A stretch of 6,094 nt of DNA, taken from NCBI GenBank assembly GCA_902803255.1, contig CADCPG010000067.1, positions 1 to 6,094 on the forward strand, given 5' to 3'. The notes below the pieces were generated by a model. The model searched no databases. It saw only the letters and a program-made list of their open reading frames with translations, and had not been told where the DNA came from. This document shows positions 1 through 4,488 of this stretch, piece after piece (position 1 is the first letter of the stretch; each line of letters begins with the position of its first letter). Both the position numbers and the translations under genes were made by a program. This stretch comes from an uncultured Ruminococcus sp. GTDB taxonomy: Bacteria > Bacillota > Clostridia > Oscillospirales > CAG-272.

Positions 1-143
1 ACGAGCTCGGCATCAGGGTGCATCCGTGGGACATCGAGGACCCGGAGCGCGCGAAGATGTTCGCGAAGCTCGGCGTCGACGCCATCATCACGAACCACCC
101 CGACGTCATGCTCGAGGCCCTGAAGGACGTAAAACAGTCGTGA
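1..143 (+). CDS. Glycerophosphodiester phosphodiesterase, C-terminal fragment (5' end outside window)
   Basis: Reading from base 3, the last 46 codons before the TGA at 141-143 encode a peptide with the typical C-terminal end of the GDPD TIM-barrel family: a GIRVHPWDIEDPE segment (strand plus the 'W-t-v/d-p' turn) followed by a helix and GVDAIITNHPD, matching the family's G-V-D-x-I-I-T-(D/N)-x-P-D ending. Enzymes of this family hydrolyse glycerophosphodiesters to an alcohol and glycerol-3-phosphate. The catalytic His/Glu residues lie upstream of the window, so activity cannot be judged. The stop codon overlaps the GTG start of the next gene by four bases (GTGA), which suggests translational coupling with the lipoprotein that follows. 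A different TIM-barrel phosphodiesterase is possible but less likely. Confidence 0.85.
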   Translation, partial: ELGIRVHPWDIEDPERAKMFAKLGVDAIITNHPDVMLEALKDVKQS

Positions 144-1459
144 ACAGGGGCAAACGGATGTCCTCGGCCTCCGCGGCAGTTTCGGTGCTGCTGGCCGCTA
201 TGATGCTCTTCTCGTGCTCGGGCGGCGCGCCGGAGCCGACGGAGGCTCCGCAGACGTCGGAAACTCCGGCGACCGAGCCCGCCCCGGCGGTGCTCGAGGT
301 CGTAAAGGACGGAAAAACCGACTTCAAGGTGATAAGGCCCGACGAGGCCGGAGGCGCGGTGACCGAGGGGTCGGTCGCGCTGCGCAAGCGCCTGAACTTC
401 GTCACGGGCGCCGACATAGGCATCGGGACCGACTGGCTGGCGCCGACCGCCGCGCCAGAGGGCGGGCGTCACGAGATCACCGTCGGCTCCTGCGACAGGG
501 CGGACACCAGGGATTTCATCGAAGGCCTCGGCGATAACGAATACGGATTTCGCGTGTACGAGAACAAAATAGTCATCGCGGGCGGCAGCGACAGCCTCAC
601 CGCGCTCGCGCTCTACTCATTCGAGAACCAGGTCATCTACAACAAGGAGTTCGCGGTGAAGGGCAGTTTCTCGATACCCGTCGGGACCGAGCGGATCTAC
701 AGGACAGACGGCGAGATGACGCGCAGCAAGGTCCTCAATTCGTCGTACACCGTGATGGCTTCGACCGGAGCCGCCTGGAGCATACCCACGAGCGGAGCCT
801 TCCGCACCGGACAGGGCGCGGCGACCGACGGAAAATACTTCTACAACTGTCTGCTCAACAAGGATGAAAGCGGCTTGCAGACCGACGTCATAGTGCGGAC
901 GGCCGTCGATGACAAAAGCGACCGCAAGGTCAGCGCATCACTTCCGCTCCACCACGGCAACGACATCGCCTACGACAGCACGAGAAGGCGTCTGGTCGTC
1001 GCGACGATGGACGGCAAAAAGCTGGCTGTCGTCGATCCCGACACGCTCGAACTGAAGCAGACAGTCGAGGCGACGGGCCTTCCCGGGACGGCGTACGCGA
1101 TCGCGTATCTCGCGTCGAAGGACGTTTTCGTGATCGCGGCCGGCGGCGTGCTCAACATCACCGACGCCGAATTCAAGGTTAAGTCGACGCTCCCGATCCA
1201 CAGCGAAACCGACTACGTCGGGCAGGGAATGGACTGCGACGACGAATTCATCTACCTCCCGCTCAGCGGCGACGGCACGAAGACGAAGGACAACATCATA
1301 TCCGTGTACAAGTGGGACACCGGGTATTTCCGCACCGTTCATCTCGCGACCCGCACCGAATCCGAGTCGCTGATGAACTGGGAAGGCAGGTACTACATCA
1401 ACTTCAACACCGGAGGAGCGAGGATAAACGAGCTCTTCTACGATATCGTGTATCAGTAA
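140..1459 (+). CDS. Secreted lipoprotein with possible beta-propeller-like C-terminal half, function unknown
   Basis: The 439-residue product is read from GTG 140, which overlaps the upstream stop. This start gives a classical lipoprotein signal: basic n-region with R3, K5 and R6, hydrophobic core (about residues 12-24) and lipobox LFSC with Cys26 as the lipidation site. ATG 158, preceded by AGGGG, is an alternative that would lose the basic residues. Residues 27-50 form a Pro/Thr/Glu-rich linker of the kind that extends lipoproteins from the membrane. Residues 51-182 (EITVGSC around 112-118, NKIVIAGGS around 142-150) resemble the small alpha/beta domain found at the N-terminus of many glycoside hydrolases and related cell-surface proteins in Clostridia. 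Residues 225-439 contain repeated strand-turn units, for example HGNDIAYDSTRRRLVVA, LAVVDPDTLEL, GMDCDDEFIYLPL and NWEGRYYINFN, suggestive of a beta-propeller-like fold. No catalytic residues are evident. A role at the cell surface, perhaps carbohydrate related, is inference. The coupling to a GDPD gene hints at a shared substrate. Confidence 0.75.
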   Translation: MNRGKRMSSASAAVSVLLAAMMLFSCSGGAPEPTEAPQTSETPATEPAPAVLEVVKDGKTDFKVIRPDEAGGAVTEGSVALRKRLNFVTGADIGIGTDWLAPTAAPEGGRHEITVGSCDRADTRDFIEGLGDNEYGFRVYENKIVIAGGSDSLTALALYSFENQVIYNKEFAVKGSFSIPVGTERIYRTDGEMTRSKVLNSSYTVMASTGAAWSIPTSGAFRTGQGAATDGKYFYNCLLNKDESGLQTDVIVRTAVDDKSDRKVSASLPLHHGNDIAYDSTRRRLVVATMDGKKLAVVDPDTLELKQTVEATGLPGTAYAIAYLASKDVFVIAAGGVLNITDAEFKVKSTLPIHSETDYVGQGMDCDDEFIYLPLSGDGTKTKDNIISVYKWDTGYFRTVHLATRTESESLMNWEGRYYINFNTGGARINELFYDIVYQ

Positions 1460-1468
1460 CATCTTCTC

Positions 1469-1503
1469 CGAAGGCCTCCGGATCTTTCCGGGGGCTTCCG
1501 CTT
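1469..1503 (+). terminator. Imperfect hairpin after the lipoprotein gene, possible terminator
   Basis: Ten bases after the stop codon, CGAAGGCCTCCGGA (1469-1482) pairs with TCCGGGGGCTTCCG (1487-1500) across a TCTT loop, with one mismatch and two G-U pairs. It is followed only by CTTT rather than a real U-tract. The position fits the end of the GDPD-lipoprotein transcript, but the weak T-run makes intrinsic termination uncertain. It may instead be a 3'-end stabilising hairpin. Confidence 0.45.
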
Positions 1504-1512
1504 TGCGGTAAC

Positions 1513-1570
1513 GCGAAGACCGGACCGCGTCAGACGTGTTCTTTTTCCGGGAAAGGCGTCGGTCTTCCGC
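1513..1570. repeat. Imperfect inverted repeat in the intergenic region
   Basis: GCGAAGACCG (1513-1522) is complementary to CGGTCTTCCGC (1560-1570) with a single bulged C. Inside it, TTTCC/GGAAA (around 1543-1553) can form a second small stem. The element lies between the lipoprotein 3' hairpin and the minus-strand terminators and has no start codon or promoter that I can support. It may be a 3' UTR structure of either converging transcript. Its function is unknown. Confidence 0.35.
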
Positions 1571-1590
1571 CGCCTGAGCTGGCCGATAAG

Positions 1591-1617
1591 CAAAACGGCC
1601 GGGATTCTCCCGGCCGT
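1591..1617 (-). terminator. Second minus-strand terminator hairpin (back-up terminator)
   Basis: ACGGCCGGGA (1595-1604) and TCCCGGCCGT (1608-1617) form a perfect 10-bp stem with a TTC loop (GAA on the minus strand). Read on the minus strand, the stem runs into TTTTGCTT, a short U-rich tail. Read on the plus strand it is followed by GAGC and an A-run, so it is oriented for minus-strand transcripts. It lies directly downstream of the larger minus-strand terminator at 1622-1703. Confidence 0.6.
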
Positions 1618-1621
1618 GAGC

Positions 1622-1703
1622 AAAAAAAAGCAGCAACGGTGACCTGTCCCCGCGCGTTGATATCATAAGCTTGATATTCCGCGGAACCAGGTGACCGTTG
1701 TGC
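1622..1703 (-). terminator. Long terminator hairpin of the minus-strand RNA
   Basis: The outer arms at 1630-1647 and about 1688-1703 pair over about 16 bp with one mismatch and one bulge. On the minus strand the 3' arm ends in GCTGC directly followed by eight T residues (A1622-1629 on the plus strand). This is the hallmark of an intrinsic terminator, though the hairpin is much longer than usual, so the stem is probably also the body of the RNA. Confidence 0.65.
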
Positions 1704-1736
1704 ATTCGAGACCTTCGCGGCTGTTGCCGCGTCAGC
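1622..1736 (-). ncRNA. Candidate stand-alone small structured RNA, family not recognised
   Basis: A minus-strand RNA of about 115 nt is predicted from the promoter at 1743-1771 (start near 1736) to an eight-residue U-tract (A1622-1629 on the plus strand). Its 5' part is a perfect 6-bp hairpin, CGCGGC-AACA-GCCGCG (1716-1731). Its 3' part is a rod-like hairpin (1630-1703). The outer stem is GCACAACGGUCACCUG with CAGGUCACCGUUGCUGC (one C-C mismatch, one bulge), followed by a CCGCG/CGCGG helix, an internal loop, and an apical AUAUCA/UGAUAU stem. No open reading frame with a plausible start lies wholly inside it. The only AUG (GAAUGCAC, with an AAGG six bases upstream) opens a frame that runs past both terminators. 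I looked for hallmarks of SRP RNA (GGAA tetraloop region), T-box (AGGGUGGNACCGCG), tmRNA and 6S RNA and did not find them. A regulatory sRNA is the leading idea. Confidence 0.6.
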
Positions 1737-1742
1737 TTTGAT

Positions 1743-1771
1743 ATTATACAACTATTCGCAGAGTTTGTAAA
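1743..1771 (-). promoter_or_regulatory. Sigma-A type promoter for the minus-strand RNA
   Basis: On the minus strand, TTTACA (1766-1771) and TATAAT (1743-1748) are separated by exactly 17 bp. The -10 is perfect and the -35 differs from TTGACA by one base. Upstream are A/T tracts that could act as an UP element. Predicted transcription start is near 1736. It diverges from the infC promoter. Confidence 0.75.
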
Positions 1772-1775
1772 CCGG

Positions 1776-1831
1776 AAAAATGGACAAAAATGAACTTTTT
1801 TTTCGTGCAAACAGACGAAAATGGATTTTTT
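1776..1831. other. Phased A/T tracts between divergent promoters (possible curved DNA / UP element)
   Basis: Runs of A or T are centred near 1778, 1788, 1799, 1810, 1819 and 1828, about one helical turn apart, in an otherwise GC-rich region. Such phasing is known to bend DNA, and A/T tracts just upstream of -35 hexamers can bind the RNA polymerase alpha subunit. The block lies between the two -35 elements (1766-1771 minus, 1844-1849 plus) and could serve both. Confidence 0.5.
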
Positions 1832-1843
1832 ATCATAAAGCTG

Positions 1844-1872
1844 TTGACAGGCGGGAGATGTTGTGCTATAAT
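1844..1872 (+). promoter_or_regulatory. Consensus sigma-A promoter of the infC operon
   Basis: TTGACA (1844-1849) and TATAAT (1867-1872) are both perfect and 17 bp apart, giving a predicted start near 1879. Strong expression of the infC-rpmI-rplT operon is expected, limited by the leader that follows. Confidence 0.9.
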
Positions 1873-1961
1873 ATTGCGGAATCAAGAAGAACTCTCCGTT
1901 CTCACCCGGCCGCACCGCGAGCCGGAGTCGTATATTCCCGACAGGGAAAACAGGCTGGACG

Positions 1962-1988
1962 CACGGAGAGTATCCGTGTTTTTATTTT
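1962..1988 (+). terminator. Leader attenuator terminator upstream of infC
   Basis: CACGGA (1962-1967) and TCCGTG (1973-1978) flank a GAGTA loop and are followed at once by TTTTTATTTT (1979-1988). This is a standard intrinsic terminator placed 52 bases before the infC start codon, so it acts as an attenuator rather than an end of transcription. Confidence 0.75.
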
Positions 1989-2026
1989 GCGTTCTGCCGC
2001 AAAGCCGGACGGACGCTGCGCACCCG

Positions 2027-2034
2027 GGAGGTGA
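2027..2034 (+). promoter_or_regulatory. Strong ribosome binding site that fixes the AUA start of infC
   Basis: GGAGGTGA is an almost complete anti-16S complement. Its GGAGG core ends nine bases before ATA 2041. The TGA at 2032-2034 is in frame with infC, so the start must lie downstream of it. ATA 2041 is the codon at the right distance. GTG 2095 is 63 bases from the site. Confidence 0.8.
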
Positions 2035-2040
2035 ACGACA

Positions 2041-2721
2041 ATAGCAACCAAAGACATTCTCGTAAACGAACAGATCAAATGCAAGGAAGTCAGAGTGATC
2101 AAGCAGGACGGCTCGCAGGTGGGGATAATGAGCCCTGAGAGCGCGCTGCGCATGGCCTATAACGCCGGTCTGGATCTCATAATGATCTCGCCGGGCGCTC
2201 AGCCTCCGGTCTGCAGGATCGCGGATTACGGACGCTACCGCTTCGAGCAGGACAAACGCGAAAAAGAGGCAAAGAAAAAGCAGAACATCATCGAGATAAA
2301 GGAAGTCCAGCTCTCCTGCCGGATCGACACGCATGACTTTGAGACCAAGGTCAGGCATGCGCTGAGATTCCTGGGAGAAGGGAACAAGGTCAAGGTCGTC
2401 CTGCGTTTCAGAGGCCGTGAGATGAGCCATCAGCAGCTTGGCCGCGACACGATCGAAAAATTCAGGGAAGCCGTGTCCGAGGCCGGGACGGTCGAGAAGC
2501 CGCCCGTGCTCGACGGAAGGCTCATGACCATGATCGTCGCTCCCGTCCGCGACAAGGACAAGGCGACCAAGGCCGCAGGTAAGGACAAGAGCAGGGACAA
2601 GGACGCAAAAGCTCCCGAAAAGGGAAGCACCGACGCCGCCGGAGCATCGTCCGCTCCCGCCGTCAGCGGGGACGGGGCCGCCGGAGCTGCCGCGGAGAAA
2701 CCCGCCGCAGACGGAAAATAA
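2041..2721 (+). CDS. infC: Translation initiation factor IF-3 with AUA start and extended C-terminus
   Basis: IF3 binds the 30S subunit, prevents premature 50S joining and proofreads the start codon and initiator tRNA. The 226-residue product begins (M)ATKDILVNEQI at ATA 2041, which matches the conserved IF3 N-terminus. Starting at GTG 2095 would remove these 18 residues. The N-domain runs to about residue 68 with RIADYGRYRFEQ, the family signature region. A basic linker helix (about 69-83, KREKEAKKKQ) follows, then the C-domain (about 84-168), with EIKEVQLS, HDFETKVRHALRFL, KVKVVLRFRGREM and a family-typical end at GRLMTMIVAP. Typical IF3 stops close to that point. Here about 58 more residues follow, rich in Lys, Asp, Ala and Gly and probably disordered. 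The gene heads an operon with rpmI and rplT. Regulation is expected at two levels: leader attenuation, and IF3 discrimination against its own non-canonical start codon (AUU in E. coli). Confidence 0.93.
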   Translation: MATKDILVNEQIKCKEVRVIKQDGSQVGIMSPESALRMAYNAGLDLIMISPGAQPPVCRIADYGRYRFEQDKREKEAKKKQNIIEIKEVQLSCRIDTHDFETKVRHALRFLGEGNKVKVVLRFRGREMSHQQLGRDTIEKFREAVSEAGTVEKPPVLDGRLMTMIVAPVRDKDKATKAAGKDKSRDKDAKAPEKGSTDAAGASSAPAVSGDGAAGAAAEKPAADGK

Positions 2722-2769
2722 GTCCTTTTTCCGCGCTTAAAAAACGAAACACAACATTTTTACATAAAG

Positions 2770-2867
2770 CCGTCCGCGTTCTCCCCCGGACGGGGGACCG
2801 GCGCGCCCGGCAGCATTTGTGTTATCCGCCGTACCGACCGGCGGGTTTCACGGGAGTCTTTTTCCCG
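2770..2867 (+). promoter_or_regulatory. Structured infC-rpmI intergenic region with alternative hairpins
   Basis: The 176-base gap is unusually long for this operon. CCGTCCG (2770-2776) pairs perfectly with CGGACGG (2787-2793), but TCCCCC (2782-2787) also pairs with GGGGGA (2792-2797) across a GGAC loop. The two share bases and exclude each other. Further on are CCGCCG/CGGCGG (2826-2831/2839-2844) and CGGGA/TCCCG (2851-2855/2863-2867). None is followed by a proper U-tract. These may control rpmI translation or mRNA processing. The function is inferred from position only. Confidence 0.45.
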
Positions 2868-2897
2868 AATCAACAAAAGAAAGGCTGGCCATCAAAA

Positions 2898-3092
2898 ATG
2901 GGCAAAATCAAAACACACAGAGCCTCTGCCAAGCGCTTCAGAGTAACCGCGGGCGGCATGGTTAAAATGAATCACTCGCATCACCGCCACAAGCTGGGCA
3001 TCAAGGATCAGAAGCGCAAGAGACATCTCCGCTCCGCTGACTACGTCGAGGGCAAGGTCGCTTCCAACATCAAGCGCCTCATCGGCAAATGA
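2898..3092 (+). CDS. rpmI: 50S ribosomal protein L35 (bL35)
   Basis: The 64-residue basic product (usual length about 65) begins MGKIKTHRASAKRFRVTAGG, matching the family pattern M-x-K-x-K-T-h-R-g/s-A-K-R-F, and continues through a His/Lys-rich middle (NHSHHRHKLG) to DQKRKRHLR and a short C-terminal helix. It binds 23S rRNA in the large subunit. ATG 2898 is chosen because it gives the conserved N-terminus; the longer frame from 2817 encodes no recognisable extension. The nearest Shine-Dalgarno-like sequence, AAAGG (2880-2884), is 13 bases upstream, rather far, so translation may depend on the upstream RNA structure or coupling. It lies between infC and rplT as in most bacteria. Confidence 0.95.
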   Translation: MGKIKTHRASAKRFRVTAGGMVKMNHSHHRHKLGIKDQKRKRHLRSADYVEGKVASNIKRLIGK

Positions 3093-3187
3093 TCCGCGAA
3101 CCGGAACCGGAATACAGCGGGAAACAACAGCAGAGAAAGAAAGAGAGAAATCCCGGCCAGAGACCGTCCGTGACCGCGTACGCGGAT
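3092..3187 (+). other. rpmI-rplT gap with palindrome and long-range complementarity
   Basis: The 136-base gap contains the perfect palindrome CCGCGTACGCGG (3174-3185). Its right arm can instead pair with the start of the gap: ATCCGCG (3092-3098) complements CGCGGAT (3181-3187). CGGGA (3118-3122) and TCCCG (3151-3155) flank a purine-rich loop. These are possible translational control structures for rplT. No U-tract or promoter is seen. Confidence 0.35.
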
Positions 3188-3228
3188 GAGACACCGGCGG
3201 CGGACCAGGGAGTTTGGAGGAATCAGAA

Positions 3229-3582
3229 ATGGCAAGAGTAAAGGGCGCAGTCGCAACGCGCAAGAGAAGAAAAAGAGTACTGAAGGCCGCTAAAGGCTAC
3301 TACGGTGCGAAGAGCAAGCACTTCCGCATGGCCAAGCAGGCCGTGATGAAGAGCGGAAACTATGCATATATCGGACGCAAGCTCAAAAAGCGCGATTTCC
3401 GTTCGCTGTGGATCGCGCGTATCTCCGCACAGACCAAGGTCAACGGAATGAATTATTCCACTTTCGTGCACGGTCTCAAGCTGGCGGGGATCGATCTCAA
3501 CCGCAAGATGCTCGCGGAGATCGCCGTCTCCGACAAGGACGCTTTCAAGGAGCTTTGCGATAAGGCAAAGGCGGCGCTCTGA
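3229..3582 (+). CDS. rplT: 50S ribosomal protein L20 (bL20)
   Basis: The 117-residue product (family about 118) begins MARVKGAVATRKRRKRVLKAA, with the long basic N-terminal extension that threads into 23S rRNA. It continues with the conserved GYYGAKSKHFRMAKQAVMKSGNYAYIGRKLKKRDFRSLWIARI and the globular C-domain (about 60-117, INA-x-x-x-G-M-N/YS-x-F-V-H-G-LK type). L20 is needed early in 50S assembly, and in Firmicutes it is the feedback repressor of its own operon acting on the infC leader. ATG 3229 is preceded by TTTGGAGG (3213-3220) eight bases upstream, a strong site. A start five codons earlier (GTG/TTG-type at 3214) would overlap that site and is rejected. Confidence 0.97.
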   Translation: MARVKGAVATRKRRKRVLKAAKGYYGAKSKHFRMAKQAVMKSGNYAYIGRKLKKRDFRSLWIARISAQTKVNGMNYSTFVHGLKLAGIDLNRKMLAEIAVSDKDAFKELCDKAKAAL

Positions 3583-3596
3583 GCGCCGGAATATAT

Positions 3597-3622
3597 GGGG
3601 CTGCGTTTAAATGCGCAGCCTC
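3597..3622 (+). terminator. Hairpin after rplT, without a U-tract
   Basis: GGGGCTGCG (3597-3605) pairs with CGCAGCCTC (3614-3622) through nine pairs including one G-U, with an eight-base loop. The following sequence, ATGTGCG, is not U-rich, so it may only attenuate or protect the 3' end of the operon mRNA and allow read-through into the methyltransferase gene. A shorter stem GGCGC/GCGCC overlaps the rplT stop codon (3573-3587). Confidence 0.4.
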
Positions 3623-3657
3623 ATGTGCGTAATTAAGCAAGGGGAATTTACCGTATA

Positions 3658-4488
3658 ATGGACCGACCGGCAGTCATATCCTCGAAGTCCAACCGCCTGA
3701 TAGTCAGGATCGGTTCGCTCGCGGAGAGGAAGTACCGCGATTCCGAGCGGCTTTTCAGGTTCGACGGAATAAAGCTCTTCAGAGAGGCCGCGGCGTGCGG
3801 CGTCGCTCTTCGCTACGTCCTTGTCTCGGCCGGGGCCGCGGGCGCCGACGCCATGCTGTCCGAGGCGGGCTCGAAGGCACCGGGAGCGGGTCTGTACCTG
3901 CTCTCGGACGAAGTCTTCGCGAAGCTGTCTCCCGAAAAGTCTCCGGAGGGGATAATATCGGTCGCCGAGTATCCGTCGTCGCTCCACATAAGAGCTGAAG
4001 GCGGGGAGGATGCCGAGCAGGCCCTCGCAGGGGTCGAAGGCATACTGGCGCTCGAATCGGTCCGCGATCCCGGGAACCTCGGGACCGTGATAAGATCCGC
4101 GGCGGCCTTCGGGACCGAAGCGCTGCTGCTGTCGGGCGACTGCGCCGACATTTACAACCCGCGCGTGCTCAGAGCCGCGATGGGAGCGGTCTTTTCCCGG
4201 AGGATAGTCATCACCGCCGATCTTCCGTCGGCGCTGCGGCGGCTGGCCGCGGCCGGGAGACGGATACTCGGCACGACACTTTCATCTGATGCCGTCCCGC
4301 TGCAGGATGCGGGCGTGCGGAAAAGCGATATATTCGTGATCGGAAACGAAGGCCACGGACTTTCCGGCGCAGTGATTGCAGCCTGCGACCGGAAGGTCTT
4401 CATACCCATGGAGCGCGGCCCGGGGATCGAGTCACTGAATGCCGCCGTCGCCGCCTCCGTCATCATGTATGAAAGAAAGAGGTGCTGA
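3658..4488 (+). CDS. TrmH/SpoU-family RNA 2'-O-methyltransferase
   Basis: This is a 276-residue SAM-dependent methyltransferase of the SPOUT superfamily acting on rRNA or tRNA ribose. The N-terminal substrate-binding domain (about 1-105) starts VISSKSNRLIVRIGSLAERKYRDSE, as in the TsnR/RlmB-like group. The catalytic domain (about 125-276) has all three SpoU motifs: motif 1 N140-LGTVI-R146 with the catalytic-type Asn and Arg, motif 2 YNPRVLRAAMGAVF (166-179), and motif 3 FVIGNEGHGLS (226-236) continuing to IPMERGPGIESLNAAVAASVIMYE (249-272), which forms the trefoil knot that binds SAM. The target nucleotide cannot be told from sequence. A homologue sits downstream of rplT in several Firmicutes (for example ysgA in B. 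subtilis), supporting a ribosome-related role. ATG 3658 has only a weak upstream AAGGGG at 13 bases. The gene overlaps dprA by one base. Confidence 0.92.
   Translation: MDRPAVISSKSNRLIVRIGSLAERKYRDSERLFRFDGIKLFREAAACGVALRYVLVSAGAAGADAMLSEAGSKAPGAGLYLLSDEVFAKLSPEKSPEGIISVAEYPSSLHIRAEGGEDAEQALAGVEGILALESVRDPGNLGTVIRSAAAFGTEALLLSGDCADIYNPRVLRAAMGAVFSRRIVITADLPSALRRLAAAGRRILGTTLSSDAVPLQDAGVRKSDIFVIGNEGHGLSGAVIAACDRKVFIPMERGPGIESLNAAVAASVIMYERKRC

Larger units (their letters stand above)
1879..2040 (+). promoter_or_regulatory. infC leader with antiterminator/terminator switch (L20-leader-like)
   Basis: About 162 nt separate the predicted transcript start from the infC start codon. ACTCTCCGT (1891-1899) is a perfect 9-nt complement of ACGGAGAGT (1963-1971), and the latter contains the 5' arm of an intrinsic terminator (1962-1988). 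The two pairings are mutually exclusive. Between them are CCGGC/GCCGG (around 1906-1926) and TTCCC/GGGAA (around 1935-1948) hairpins. In Firmicutes, ribosomal protein L20 is known to represses this operon by binding the infC leader and promoting termination. Placement and architecture match that, but I have not verified the L20-binding motif base by base. Confidence 0.75.

Noticed and set aside
1660..1680. Resemblance of ATAAGCTTGATAT to a common cloning-vector polylinker
   Set aside because: The match is short and is embedded in an apical stem of the minus-strand hairpin with genomic-looking flanks; no other vector sequence is present.
1675..1700. T-box-like string UGGUUCCGCGG on the minus strand
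   Set aside because: The conserved T-box sequence is AGGGUGGNACCGCG; here the flanking bases differ, the A after N is U, there is no specifier stem with room upstream, and no synthetase or amino acid gene follows.
1530..1751. 73-codon minus-strand frame starting at 1751
   Set aside because: Its ATG lies between the -35 and -10 boxes of the minus-strand promoter, upstream of the predicted transcript start, and it has no ribosome site.
1800..1821. Hairpin TTTTCGT/ACGAAAA followed by a T-run near 1826
   Set aside because: It is AT-rich and weak as a terminator, lies upstream of the infC promoter with no transcript to end, and is better explained as part of the phased A/T tracts.
938..1915. Long minus-strand open frame over the lipoprotein gene and the infC promoter region
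   Set aside because: It crosses two minus-strand terminators, a promoter and the antisense of a well-supported lipoprotein gene, has no domain features, and its Arg-rich composition is typical of a shadow frame in GC-rich DNA.
3654..3659. Perfect TATAAT just before the methyltransferase gene
   Set aside because: It overlaps the ATG at 3658 and has no acceptable -35 at 16-18 bp, so a transcript from it would start inside the gene.
3607..3987. Minus-strand and alternate-frame open frames over trmH, dprA and rplT
   Set aside because: They lie antisense to or in alternate frames of genes with full family motifs and show no start signals or recognisable domains.
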